From Pseudooceanicola onchidii (GTDB lineage: Bacteria; Pseudomonadota; Alphaproteobacteria; Rhodobacterales; Rhodobacteraceae): a stretch of DNA of 64,000 bases. This document shows positions 55,755-64,000 of the stretch, one piece after another. The stretch covers positions 1,574,635-1,638,634 of the forward strand of contig NZ_SPUW01000001.1 of assembly GCF_004959925.1 (NCBI RefSeq), read 5' to 3'. Made by a program: the position numbers and the translations under genes. The notes below the pieces were generated by a model. That model worked only from the letters and a program-made list of their open reading frames with translations. It was not told the origin of the DNA and did not search any database. The first letter of the stretch is position 1, and each line of letters opens with the position of its first letter.

Positions 55755-56215
55755 CATTCCGCACGCATATCCTGATCGCGGCCGGCGGCTCTGCTGCCCT
55801 GCTGCTTGGCGCCCTCTTCTTCCAATACGTCCTGGGCCTTGCCCCCTGCACGCTGTGCATCTGGCAGCGCTGGCCACATCTGGCCGCCGTCCTGATCGGG
55901 GTCGCGGCCTATGCCCTTGGCCTGCGCGCGCTCGCCTTTCTGGGCGCCGGCGCCGCCGCGCTGTCCGGCGTCTTCGGCATCTATCACACCGGGGTCGAAC
56001 GCAACTGGTGGGAAGGCCCGACGACCTGCACCTCTTCCTCCCCAGGGTCCGTATCGGCGGACGAGCTCTTCAACCAGATCATGAACGCCCCGCTGATCCG
56101 CTGTGACGAGGTCGCCTGGTCCCTTCTGGGCCTGTCCATGGCCAGCTGGAACGCGATCCTTGCCTTTGCGCTGGCCGTGGTCTGGCTGCGCGCCGCGCTG
56201 ATGCCGCGCCCCTAG
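55751..56215 (+). CDS. Disulfide bond formation protein B (DsbB)
   Basis: The 154-aa inner-membrane protein reoxidises DsbA and passes electrons to quinone. It has four membrane helices, the first periplasmic cysteine pair Cys33-x2-Cys36 (APCTLCIWQRW) and the second pair at Cys93 and Cys118 (TTCTSS and IRCDE), the exact arrangement of DsbB. The start overlaps the yqaA stop. The length is a little under E. coli DsbB. Presence of yqaA and dsbB together is common in Rhodobacteraceae as far as I recall. Confidence 0.9.
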   Translation: MTFRTHILIAAGGSAALLLGALFFQYVLGLAPCTLCIWQRWPHLAAVLIGVAAYALGLRALAFLGAGAAALSGVFGIYHTGVERNWWEGPTTCTSSSPGSVSADELFNQIMNAPLIRCDEVAWSLLGLSMASWNAILAFALAVVWLRAALMPRP

Positions 56216-56282
56216 CCGACCCTTGTAACACCCTGCCCTGCCGCTTAATGGTTCACCAGACGCAGGCAAGGCAGGTATTCCC

Positions 56283-57218
56283 ATGTCCAGGAACGGCACG
56301 CTACTTCTGACCGGTGGTTCGGGCATGGTGGGGCGCAACATCCTTGAACATCCGCGCGCTGCGGGCTGGACGATCCTTGCGCCCGCCTCGGCCGAGCTTG
56401 ACCTGACCGACGCCGCGATGACCGACGCCTATGTCGCGGACAAAAAGCCCGACATCGTGGTTCATTGTGCCGGCCAGGTCGGCGGCATCCAGGCCAACAT
56501 GGCGCAGCCCGTGGCCTTTCTGGAACGCAACACCGCCATGGGACGCAACATCATTATGGCCGCGCACAAGGCGGGCGTGCGGCGCTTCCTGAACCTCGCC
56601 TCGACCTGCATGTACCCCCGCACCGCGCCCAACCCGCTGACCGAGGACATGATCCTGACCGGTGAGCTTGAGCCGACGAACGAAGGCTATGCCCTGGCCA
56701 AGATCATGGCGACGCGCCTGTGCCAGTACATCCGCCGCGAGGACGAGGGCGCACAGTACAAGACCCTGATCCCCTGCAACCTTTTTGGCCGCCACGACAA
56801 GTTCGACCCCCGGCATTCGCACCTGCTACCCGCGATCATCCACAAGGTCTACGAGGCGCAGCAAGCCGGATCGTCGGAGGTCGAGATCTGGGGCGACGGC
56901 ACCGCGCGGCGCGAATTCATGTACGCGGGCGATCTGGCCGACGCGGTGCTGAAAGCGGCGGAGGAGATCGAGGCGATCCCCGACCTGATGAACGTCGGTC
57001 TGGGCCACGACCATTCGATCAACGACTATTACCGTACGGTTGCGGATGTGATCGGCTGGGACGGCACCTTCACCCACGACCTCGGCCGTCCCGTCGGCAT
57101 GAAGCAGAAGCTCTGCGACACCACCCGCCAGACCGACTGGGGCTGGCATGCGCCGACGACCCTTCCCGACGCCATCGCCAAGACTTATGATTTCTACCTG
57201 ACCGAGGCCGCAGCATGA
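56283..57218 (+). CDS. GDP-colitose synthase / GDP-fucose synthase-like epimerase-reductase
   Basis: The 311-aa extended SDR has GGSGMVG at residues 11-17 and Ser107-Tyr136-Lys140 at exactly the positions of the catalytic triad of E. coli GDP-fucose synthase (LASTCMYP, then EGYALAK), with Cys109 also kept. By itself it would be called Fcl. But the gene overlaps by 4 bases a ColD-like 3-dehydratase, and in colitose pathways the Fcl-like partner is ColC, which epimerises C-5 and reduces C-4 of the 3-deoxy intermediate with NADPH. So ColC is preferred. No gmd or man genes are nearby; the GDP-mannose steps must be elsewhere. Confidence 0.8.
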   Translation: MSRNGTLLLTGGSGMVGRNILEHPRAAGWTILAPASAELDLTDAAMTDAYVADKKPDIVVHCAGQVGGIQANMAQPVAFLERNTAMGRNIIMAAHKAGVRRFLNLASTCMYPRTAPNPLTEDMILTGELEPTNEGYALAKIMATRLCQYIRREDEGAQYKTLIPCNLFGRHDKFDPRHSHLLPAIIHKVYEAQQAGSSEVEIWGDGTARREFMYAGDLADAVLKAAEEIEAIPDLMNVGLGHDHSINDYYRTVADVIGWDGTFTHDLGRPVGMKQKLCDTTRQTDWGWHAPTTLPDAIAKTYDFYLTEAAA

Positions 57219-58381
57219 GCATTCTCTACCCCCTCGCCACCTCCTCCTGGGACCAGTCCGAACAGGACGCCATCCAGCGCGTCATCGCCTCGGACCGCTA
57301 TTCCATGGGGGCCGAGGTTGCGGAGTTCGAAACGAAGTTCGCCGAATTCTTCGGGTCGAAGTTCGCCGTGATGGTCAACTCCGGCTCTTCCGCCAACCTG
57401 CTGATGACCGCCGCGCTCTTTTTTACCAAGAACCCGGCGCTGAAACTGAACCGCGGGGACGAGATCATCGTGCCCGCCGTCAGCTGGTCCACCACCTATG
57501 CGCCGCTGCAACAATACGGCCTGCACCTCAAGTTCGTCGATATCGACCTCGAGACGCTGAACTATGACCTGACCGCGCTGGAAGAGGCCGTGACCGACCG
57601 CACCCGCGCGATCATGGTGGTCAACCTGCTGGGCAACCCGAACGATTTCGACGCCCTCACCCGCATCATCGACGGCCGCGACATCGTGGTGATCGAGGAC
57701 AACTGCGAAAGCATGGGCGCGACCTTCGGCGGCAAGCAATGCGGCACCTTCGGGGTCATGGGCACCTTCTCGTGCTTCTTCTCGCACCACATCTCGACCA
57801 TGGAGGGCGGGATGGTCGTCACCGACGACGAAGAGCTCTACCACGTCATGCTGGCCCTGCGCGCCCATGGCTGGACCCGTAACCTGCCCAAGTTCAACCA
57901 TGTGACGGGCGAGAAATCCGACGATCCGTTCGAAGAAAGCTTCCGCTTCGTCCTGCCCGGCTACAACCTCCGCCCGCTCGAGATGTCGGGCGCCATCGGC
58001 CTTGCGCAGCTGGAAAAACTCCCCGACCTGATCCGGGGGCGCCGCGCCAACGGGACGCTGGTCCAGAACGCGCTTGGCAACCACCCCAAGTTCATGATCC
58101 AGCGCGAAATAGGCGCGTCGAGCTGGTTCGGCTTCTCACTGGTGATCCGACCCGACACCGGGCTGGCCCGCGCCGATCTGGTCCGCGACCTGACCGCCGC
58201 CGGGTTCGAATGCCGCCCGATCGTGGCCGGCAATTTCGCCAAGAACGAGGTCATGGCGCATTTCGATTACGAGGTGCACGGGACGCTTAAGAACGCCGAC
58301 TACATCGACCAGCACGGCCTGTTCGTCGGCAATCACCATTATCCGATCCCCGAGGCGGTCGAGGCGCTCTCGCGCCTCTGA
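57215..58381 (+). CDS. colD: ColD-like GDP-4-keto-6-deoxy-D-mannose 3-dehydratase
   Basis: A 388-aa PLP enzyme of the aspartate-aminotransferase fold, the same length as I recall for E. coli O55 ColD. The segment that in DegT-type aminotransferases carries the PLP lysine reads CFFSHHISTMEGGMV: His191 replaces Lys and Ser190 precedes it, the ColD hallmark (Ser187-His188). The ColD-typical LRAHGWTRNLPK and FVLPGYNLRPLEMSGAIG also occur. Such enzymes remove the C-3 hydroxyl of GDP-4-keto-6-deoxymannose on the route to GDP-colitose, a 3,6-dideoxyhexose of O-antigens. Translationally coupled to the upstream colC-like gene. Confidence 0.85.
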   Translation: MSILYPLATSSWDQSEQDAIQRVIASDRYSMGAEVAEFETKFAEFFGSKFAVMVNSGSSANLLMTAALFFTKNPALKLNRGDEIIVPAVSWSTTYAPLQQYGLHLKFVDIDLETLNYDLTALEEAVTDRTRAIMVVNLLGNPNDFDALTRIIDGRDIVVIEDNCESMGATFGGKQCGTFGVMGTFSCFFSHHISTMEGGMVVTDDEELYHVMLALRAHGWTRNLPKFNHVTGEKSDDPFEESFRFVLPGYNLRPLEMSGAIGLAQLEKLPDLIRGRRANGTLVQNALGNHPKFMIQREIGASSWFGFSLVIRPDTGLARADLVRDLTAAGFECRPIVAGNFAKNEVMAHFDYEVHGTLKNADYIDQHGLFVGNHHYPIPEAVEALSRL

Positions 58382-58404
58382 CAGCCCTTGGCCACCAAAA
58401 GTAC

Positions 58405-58438
58405 GAAAGGGCGCCCCCCTCGCAGGTGGCGCCCTTTC
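58405..58438. terminator. Bidirectional intrinsic terminator
   Basis: GAAAGGGCGCC (58405-58415) pairs with GGCGCCCTTTC (58428-58438), 12-nt loop. Ends the colC-colD operon and the opposing CAP gene. Confidence 0.88.
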
Positions 58439-58456
58439 TTTGGTCTTTGTTCCCTA

Positions 58457-60640
58457 TCAGACGATGCTGTCGTCGTAGGTCGACAGGTTGAAACTGTCCC
58501 AAGCGCCCCAGGCAATGCCGTCATGGGCGCGCACCCAAAGGACCTGATCCGATACTGACCCGTCACGCTGGAACCAGATGCCGTCCAGGTCCGAGGTCTG
58601 GTAGCCGGTCTTGGCGTTTACGACGCCACCATCAGCCCACCAATTGTTGGACCCTGCACTGTCGTAGACTTCGTAGTTGGTGATCACATCGCCATCTTCA
58701 TCAGTCACGTTCATGACGGTGTTCAGACGCACCCAAGCGTATTCGTTAAGCCCGATGGCCTGGTCGGCAATGGTCACCACCGGCTTGGAATTCGCCTTGG
58801 TGATCAGGTCGAATGTATCCATCGCGCTCCAGTCCGTACCATCGCTCACCTCGATCCCGAGCGTCTGGGTCGATGCAACGGCATCCCGCTTGATCCAAAC
58901 CCCGTCGATATTGCTGGTGGTATAGCCCGAGGACGTGTCCCGGATCGCACCGTCGGCGAACCAATTCGAGGCACCCGTGGTATCATAGAGGCGCACAGCC
59001 GTGATGTCCTGGCCGTCGGCGTCAGTCGTGTTCAGGATCGTGTTCAACTGGACCCATTGATAGGCTTCCAGCTGGATGGTGAGATCTTCCACCGCGACCA
59101 CGGGAGCGGAATTTTCCGCCGAAGTGAGCGTAAAGCTGTCCCAATCGCTCCAGGACGCGCCATCATGGGCACGGACCCAAAGCTTCTGGCTGGACGCCAC
59201 ATCGTCGCGCTGCATCCAGATCCCGTTAAGGTTGGACGTCACGTATCCCTTGTATGCATCCACGACCTTGCCGTCCGCGTACCACGAATGGCCCCCGACG
59301 CTATCGTAGATTTCGTACTTCGTGATGGCATCGCCATCTGCGTCCGAGACATTGATGACATCCGAAAGCTTGAGCCAGCGATAATCGGACAGGACGATGG
59401 ACTGGTCATCGACCGAAACGACAGGTTTCGAATTGACGGCGTCCGTGGTCAGCGTGAAGGCCGTCCATTCACCCCATTCGAAACCATCGTGCGCACGAAC
59501 CTCCATTGTCTGTACAGAGGATTCACTATCCCGGCGGTACCAGATACCGCTGAGATTGGTGGTAACGTAGCCCGAGGTCGCATCCCGCAGGGCACCGTCT
59601 GCGTACCAATTGTTGATACCGGTGGTGTCACGCAACTCGTATTGGGTGGCCGTATTTCCATCCGCGTCTGAAAACGACATGACCGTATTCAGTTGAACCC
59701 AAGGATATTCGGTAATCCGCACCGTATCGTCGGGAACGACCAACTGCGGCAGAGCATTAAGCGCCTCCTGCGCCAACGCATCCACCTTGACGTTCTCGGT
59801 GCCAAGCGTCGCCGTCTTGGTCACCGTGCCAGCCAGCCCGCCGCCTGAGAACACTATTTCATAAGTGTCGGCGGGCACTTCGATCTGCCAGCCGCCCGCG
59901 TCCCATGTCGTCGTCGAAAAGGTTCCCGCGTTGCCGGTCAGGGTCACGGTGACGCCGCCCATGCCTTCGCCGATGTCATAGAAATTGTCGCTGTCCTGGT
60001 CGTCGATCACGACGCCAAGGAACTGCGCGACGTAATCCAGACGGCCCCCGAAGTGCTGTGTCGTGACGTTCGGACCCACGCTGGTGCCGGGATCGGAGTC
60101 GACCACGACGCCCACCCCGATCTCGGTGTAGTTCGCCGACATGATGACGTTCCGATGCCCGGCGGGGTCCTGGATGCCATCGCCGGTGGTCTGCCAGTTG
60201 GCGTTCAGCTGGCCGTTCGTGTAATCCACCGCATCGTAGCCCCAGTCGATGACGAACCCGGCGTGGCCGTAAAGCGCGTCGTCACTGAACGCAAAGATGT
60301 TCTCGGCGATGTAGGAGTTGTCGGGATAGCCGGCCGCATCGAACTTGCCGCGCGTGTCGGGCTCGCCCTCGAAATTGTGCGCCTGTTCGTCAAGCCGGAT
60401 CATTCGTTCGGAATGCGTGGTGGCAGAGTCGTTCAGCAGGCTGTTCCATGCCAGCGGCGACAGCGCCGAAAGGCTGGCCAGCTGCGTGTCCAATGCGGCC
60501 AGATCCACGCCGAAGTAACTGATGGCGTTGTCAATGTCGCCGTCCACACCGACAAGCCGGTCGTACTCGTTGGTGGGATCCATGCGGAACCGGTTCACCA
60601 GTTCCATCGTCAATTGTTCGTATGCGGTCGGAGAACCCAT
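58457..60640 (-). CDS. CAP-domain protein with four C-terminal Trp-rich repeats, probably secreted
   Basis: The 727-aa protein starts MGSPTAYEQLTMELVNRFRM with no Sec signal. Residues about 1-180 form a CAP/SCP (PR-1) domain: HSERM, IAENIFAF, and PAGHRNVIMSANYTEIGVG. A beta-sandwich-like region (GVTVTLTGNAGTFSTTTWDAGG) follows. From about residue 303 there are four repeats of about 105 aa with a pattern DADGDAITKYEIYDS, then (H/N)(S/N)WYADG, then GIW, then WVRAHDG. CAP proteins vary from nucleases to lipid binders; no function can be assigned. No N-terminal signal suggests type I secretion, as in other Rhodobacteraceae CAP proteins. ATG 60640 is the best start. Confidence 0.85.
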   Translation of the reverse strand: MGSPTAYEQLTMELVNRFRMDPTNEYDRLVGVDGDIDNAISYFGVDLAALDTQLASLSALSPLAWNSLLNDSATTHSERMIRLDEQAHNFEGEPDTRGKFDAAGYPDNSYIAENIFAFSDDALYGHAGFVIDWGYDAVDYTNGQLNANWQTTGDGIQDPAGHRNVIMSANYTEIGVGVVVDSDPGTSVGPNVTTQHFGGRLDYVAQFLGVVIDDQDSDNFYDIGEGMGGVTVTLTGNAGTFSTTTWDAGGWQIEVPADTYEIVFSGGGLAGTVTKTATLGTENVKVDALAQEALNALPQLVVPDDTVRITEYPWVQLNTVMSFSDADGNTATQYELRDTTGINNWYADGALRDATSGYVTTNLSGIWYRRDSESSVQTMEVRAHDGFEWGEWTAFTLTTDAVNSKPVVSVDDQSIVLSDYRWLKLSDVINVSDADGDAITKYEIYDSVGGHSWYADGKVVDAYKGYVTSNLNGIWMQRDDVASSQKLWVRAHDGASWSDWDSFTLTSAENSAPVVAVEDLTIQLEAYQWVQLNTILNTTDADGQDITAVRLYDTTGASNWFADGAIRDTSSGYTTSNIDGVWIKRDAVASTQTLGIEVSDGTDWSAMDTFDLITKANSKPVVTIADQAIGLNEYAWVRLNTVMNVTDEDGDVITNYEVYDSAGSNNWWADGGVVNAKTGYQTSDLDGIWFQRDGSVSDQVLWVRAHDGIAWGAWDSFNLSTYDDSIV

Positions 60641-61204
60641 AATTTTCGCCCGTTCCTATCGTTGGAAACAGCCCCAAGGGCCGTGCATTGGATGTGTGAT
60701 ATCAGGCAGGTAATCCGGTCAGCAAAACGAACCAGCCCAGCCCCTCAGCTTCGCATCAAGCTAGCAGTCCAAAGGTACGAAGCAAGTAAACATGTTGTTT
60801 CACAGGCCATATACTTTGTGCTGTCAAAGATGTGATCGCACCATCACTTGGCCTGCCCACCAAGGTCGATCGACGCCTGTCCTGGCACCGCAAGCGACCG
60901 CTTATTCAGGGGGTAGTGGCGGAGGGAATGACTCGAAAATTAAATCGGCTTTTTTGGCAGTTCGGATCGAGTCTGGATGGCACGAAAATCTCTGAAATCT
61001 TGAGAAAAGTGTCCGACCCCATGCCGAAGGGGGCCGCTCCATCCCGAACGTTCCGACGCCGCTTCTAAGGCTTGCGCCAATCTACGCTCTATCCGCCTGT
61101 TCTGGACATAGTCTTTGAGTACTCAACATACCGACTTGAATAGGTTTTCTTCTTACGGCTTCGTTCTGCTGCGACCAAAGTGAGTTGCGCAAAAGGAGAC
61201 GAAA
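60641..61204. other. Non-coding, AT-richer junction before the right-end island
   Basis: A 564-bp region with no convincing gene. GC content drops here compared with the window to the left and stays lower to the end. A + strand frame at 60832-61068 (78 codons, GTG start, GLPTKVDRRLSWHRKR) has no ribosome site and no recognised family; it could be a gene remnant. No tRNA, direct repeat or integrase was found that would fix the island border. Confidence 0.45.
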
Positions 61205-61405
61205 ATGAGCGAAGTATGTCTGAGTCAGATCGAACTGGCGGCACGTTGGAAGATCAGCCACCGAACACTTGAGCGCTGGCGTTGGGCTCAAGAGGGTCCG
61301 CGATACCTCAAGCTGGGCGGACGGGTAATCTACAGGCTGTCCAATGTCGAGGGATTCGAGAGGGAGGTTCAAAGCTTTCCAGACAAGCTATCGATCGAAG
61401 GCTGA
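61205..61405 (+). CDS. AlpA/excisionase-like helix-turn-helix protein
   Basis: The 66-aa product has a MerR-type winged HTH: LSQIELAARWKISHRTLERW, then GPRYLKLGGRVIYRLSNVEG, typical of HTH_17 excisionase/AlpA proteins that bind DNA in mobile elements. AAAAGGAGA just upstream is a near-perfect ribosome site. It is 211 bases before the methyltransferase gene on the same strand and could regulate it or be an excision factor of an island; no integrase is in the window. Codon use is less GC3-biased than the genes to the left. Confidence 0.8.
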   Translation: MSEVCLSQIELAARWKISHRTLERWRWAQEGPRYLKLGGRVIYRLSNVEGFEREVQSFPDKLSIEG

Positions 61406-61616
61406 CGCCGCTAGCTCGACGCTTGTCTTGCATGAAGAGGCTTCGCAGAGATACAAAATCCACTCCAGATCGGTCGAGTTTTCACCGATTGCGTGACCAC
61501 GTTTGTCGTCTCATGAACAATCAAGGCGGAGCAAACCGATAAGCAACGGCCACCTACCCCCACACGGGCATTCTACTATGGATAAGTAGCAAGGCCGCTT
61601 ATTGAAAGGTACAGCA

Positions 61617-63593
61617 ATGCATGCGGAAGATCCTGGGAAGCTAGTCGCGGGTAACCGCTACCTGCATCGAGACGCGGTCGCCCATCTGGAGCAAGCCTTG
61701 CAGTCAGAAGTCTGGGAGGCTGAAGCGATAGCGAATGCATCGCACTGGAACGTCGTCAAGATTAACACGATTGGACTAAAGCGAATTTCGCTCCTAACTT
61801 ACGAGGATTTTGAACGGCCATTTCCGGCCTTGCTCGAGAGCATCACCGTGAACCTAGAGAACCAGACTGCGGTTCGGCGTTCTTACCGTGCACGCGTCAA
61901 CCCACCAGTACTTCATCGTAAAGAACTTCTCCTGCCAGCTGATCACCCAAGGCGCGAGGAGTTTAGCGAACTGACGATTGGCCTCGAACGCATAGGGCTT
62001 CTAAGAGAGACGAGTTCCATTGGGACAAGGCGTGCGTGGGACGAACGTATGCGGGAAGCTGGCGTCAAAATTGTCGGGCATACAATTGAGCTGCTTGACG
62101 AGCACCTTTTAAAGCCAGATGCCACCATCCAGCGACATCTCGCGGCCATTCGGAGAGACGGGCTATCGTCACCAATTCAGTCACTGATCCGTTATGGCTT
62201 AATCAATGAAAAGACCACCGTATTCGACTACGGGTGCGGATTCGGATCGGATATCGAAGGGCTTCAGGCGGCTGGCATTTCGGCCGCCGGGTGGGATCCA
62301 TACTACTCTCCGGATCAGCCACGCGAGCCAGCTCACGTGGTAAATCTCGGCTTTGTTCTGAATGTGATCGAGACCCCCGCTGAGCGGCAGGACGTCCTGC
62401 GTTCGGCCTTTGCCCTCGCGCAACGCTGCCTCGCGGTCGCCGTCATCACCTCTAGCCGGGCGCGAACAGAGACGTGCCGACCCTATGGTGACGGGCACGT
62501 CACACGCCGCGGTACGTTTCAGAAATTCTATCGCCCGGTCGAACTCAAGGAAGTGATTGAATCCACATTGGGCAGAGAGGCATTTCCGGCAGGACCAGGT
62601 CTCTTCTTCATTTTTGCAGATCCGGTGTCCGAGCAATCCTACCTGCTGTCTCGACAAACTCGCCGGCCCGTCCCGGCCGTGAGCGCCGCCGCACGGCGAA
62701 AGGAGGCGCGAGAAGCGGCCTTCGAGGCCCTCCGACCTGACCTCGAAGCCATTGCGGCAGTAGCGACAGAACTTGGAAGGTGGCCAGCGGTGGTCGAACT
62801 TCCGCAGGAAATACTTAACCGGCTCGAGGCGGCAAATACCTCGGCCGCGAAGGCAATCAGTTTGGCGAGCAGCCTGTCCGACCCCGAAATTCTCGACGAA
62901 GTAGCCCAGCAGAGGCAGGAAGATATCGCTGTCTATCTAGCGCTCAACCAATTCAATCGGCGCAAGAATTACAGGGACTTGCCAGAGCGTCTCCAAAGGG
63001 ATGTTCGTGCGCTGTTCCAAAATTTCACCACGGCGCAAGCGACAGCGCATGATCTGCTTTTCTCTCTCGCTGACTGTGAGCGTCTCTGCGCCGCGGCCGA
63101 GGCTACCGCCAGTGAAGGGCTGGGTTATTTGGACGAAGAAAAGAACTACTGGGTTGGAACTGAACTAACACCGCGACTCCCCGCAGTGCTGCGTTGTTTT
63201 GCAGGCTGTGCTGAGAAGTACGCCGGTGGCTTCGACGAGATGCAACTTATTAAATTTCATCTTCGAACCGGCAAGTTGACAGGTTTCCGCTATGCAGACT
63301 TTGAGCTGTCCCCTATTCCGCGTCTAGAGGTTCGAACCAAGGTCGATCTGAGGCGGCAGCGAATTTCGGACTTCGACCACCACGGTGAGGATCAGCGCCT
63401 GCTCTTGAAGTCTCGATTCATGTCAACTGATCAAACTGGTTTTGAGCGTCAGAAAAGGTTCGATGCGCAAGCGGCTGAAATCGGATTGGATGGGTTCGGG
63501 ATCCGCGCCACCGGAAGGGAGATAGCGTTGGCCGCCGAAACTGCGGGCCTTGTTCTTAGCGGGTGGAGTTGGGCGCCTGTTGCTTTCCGATAG
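61617..63593 (+). CDS. DNA phosphorothioation-associated putative methyltransferase
   Basis: The 658-aa protein carries the family features I associate with dnd-linked methyltransferases: NPPVLHRKELLLPADHPRR, ITIGLERIGL-like LTIGLERIGLLRE, SAM-binding FDYGCGFGSDIEGLQ (about residues 203-217), AGWDPYYSPDQ, HVVNLGFVLNVIETPAERQD, and RGTFQKFYRPVELKEVI. It probably acts with the phosphorothioate (Dnd) modification system, but no dndB-E gene is in the window and the methylation target is unknown. ATG 61617 (AAAGG upstream) is preferred to TTG 61602. Codon use is clearly less GC-rich than the core genes, a sign of transfer. Confidence 0.82.
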   Translation: MHAEDPGKLVAGNRYLHRDAVAHLEQALQSEVWEAEAIANASHWNVVKINTIGLKRISLLTYEDFERPFPALLESITVNLENQTAVRRSYRARVNPPVLHRKELLLPADHPRREEFSELTIGLERIGLLRETSSIGTRRAWDERMREAGVKIVGHTIELLDEHLLKPDATIQRHLAAIRRDGLSSPIQSLIRYGLINEKTTVFDYGCGFGSDIEGLQAAGISAAGWDPYYSPDQPREPAHVVNLGFVLNVIETPAERQDVLRSAFALAQRCLAVAVITSSRARTETCRPYGDGHVTRRGTFQKFYRPVELKEVIESTLGREAFPAGPGLFFIFADPVSEQSYLLSRQTRRPVPAVSAAARRKEAREAAFEALRPDLEAIAAVATELGRWPAVVELPQEILNRLEAANTSAAKAISLASSLSDPEILDEVAQQRQEDIAVYLALNQFNRRKNYRDLPERLQRDVRALFQNFTTAQATAHDLLFSLADCERLCAAAEATASEGLGYLDEEKNYWVGTELTPRLPAVLRCFAGCAEKYAGGFDEMQLIKFHLRTGKLTGFRYADFELSPIPRLEVRTKVDLRRQRISDFDHHGEDQRLLLKSRFMSTDQTGFERQKRFDAQAAEIGLDGFGIRATGREIALAAETAGLVLSGWSWAPVAFR

Positions 63594-63864
63594 CAAAGGC
63601 ACTTTTATTCATGGCTGCCAGGACTTGCTTATAAGCCTGGGGAGTTGCTGTGCGCCGCTACGAAGAGCTAGACTAGGCAAAAAAAAACCGATGGGTTGCC
63701 AAGTGCATTACTTCAACCAGTAGGCAGGCGATACTCAGCGTGAAACCAGGCATTTTCCTCACCAAGCGCGCTCAGACACGCCCGCCATCGCCAAGTATGC
63801 GCAAGTCAGTACAGAGCAAAACCATCCGTAGCTTCCCCCAAGGTCATTCGGCTATGCTGATGAT

Positions 63865-64000
63865 ATGAGCAAAACTAAACTCCTTGAGTTCCTCAGAAAT
63901 ACCATGTCGATGACGGACGTCTACCAGCCGGTGGTCGTGAGGGAACTTCTCTTGCATGGTGGGCACCGCACAAAGACCGAACTGGCTGCCGCGTTCGCGG
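63865..64000 (+). CDS. N-terminal fragment of an unidentified island gene (cut by window edge)
   Basis: From ATG 63865 an open frame of 45 codons runs off the right end: MSKTKLLEFLRNTMSMTDVY followed by QPVVVRELLLHGG and KTELAAAFA. The pattern (short helix, SMTDVYQPVVV, winged-helix-like stretch) recalls N-termini of some restriction or HNH-nuclease proteins that I have seen near defence genes, but this is a weak recollection. The 271 bp between it and the methyltransferase hold nothing coding. The rest of the gene is needed to identify it. Confidence 0.6.
   Translation, partial: MSKTKLLEFLRNTMSMTDVYQPVVVRELLLHGGHRTKTELAAAFA

Noticed and set aside
56283..57218. Simple call as GDP-L-fucose synthase
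   Set aside because: The catalytic residues fit, but the 4-base overlap with a ColD-like dehydratase favours the colitose branch; fucose remains an alternative.
60832..61068. 78-aa frame in the island junction
   Set aside because: GTG start without a ribosome site, no recognised family; kept only as a possible remnant.

Overview
The window looks like a chromosome segment of a marine-type alphaproteobacterium of the Rhodobacteraceae (Roseobacter group). This is an inference from high GC, dense short operons, an alphaproteobacterial-style lpxD, a NavBac sodium channel with the filter TLESWS, PRC-barrel and IalB-like envelope proteins, a large RTX/Hint surface protein, and three copies of an intergenic element starting CTTCATCTTGC that I associate with this family. 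No ribosomal RNA operon, phage or complete insertion sequence was seen.

Layout. 1-5134: pdxH (partial), fabI, a LysE-type exporter, gpt, a HerA-like ATPase, two candidate small RNAs in one 479-bp gap, and an IalB-like protein. 5211-12688: wall and outer-membrane genes (M15-like peptidase, L,D-transpeptidase, lpxD with its own ACP and ketoacyl synthase), pdxA and a PRC-barrel protein. 12806-21042: lipid kinase, phosphoesterase, serS, EF-hand and TspO-like proteins, and the conserved yfgM-bamB-der set. 21139-26124: an RND efflux operon behind a palindromic operator. 26172-30739: fabD-fabG-DMT on the minus strand, divergent from rpsF-rpsR-rplI. 30956-35613: sodium channel, small uncharacterised genes, a PACE transporter, tig and a CDF transporter. 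35714-40360: tRNA-Leu(UAG), a solitary degenerate Hint protein, a split Nnr repair pair and glnB-glnA. 40658-46882: a DUF3445 heme demethylase-like protein, DUF2254, a dimethylglycine dehydrogenase-like flavoprotein, a MocA-like transferase and a DksA-type zinc finger. 46937-54289: a 31-aa ORF behind an attenuator-like structure, and a 2365-aa modular RTX/cadherin/Hint protein. 54981-60640: tRNA-Leu(CAA), yqaA-dsbB, a colC-colD-like colitose pair and a CAP-domain repeat protein. 60641-64000: an AT-richer stretch resembling an island edge, with an AlpA-like HTH protein, a phosphorothioation-associated methyltransferase and the start of another gene.

Themes. Much of the window builds or decorates the cell surface: lipid A acylation, peptidoglycan remodelling, BamB/YfgM assembly, a 3,6-dideoxyhexose pathway, and two long proteins without Sec signals that are probably type I secretion substrates. 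The most interesting points are the colitose pair with His in place of the PLP lysine, the anti-Shine-Dalgarno small RNA, the Hint pair (one intact, one lacking its key histidine), the recent 561-bp duplication in the giant gene, and the defence-related island at the right edge. All family assignments were made by eye from sequence motifs; no database search was run.
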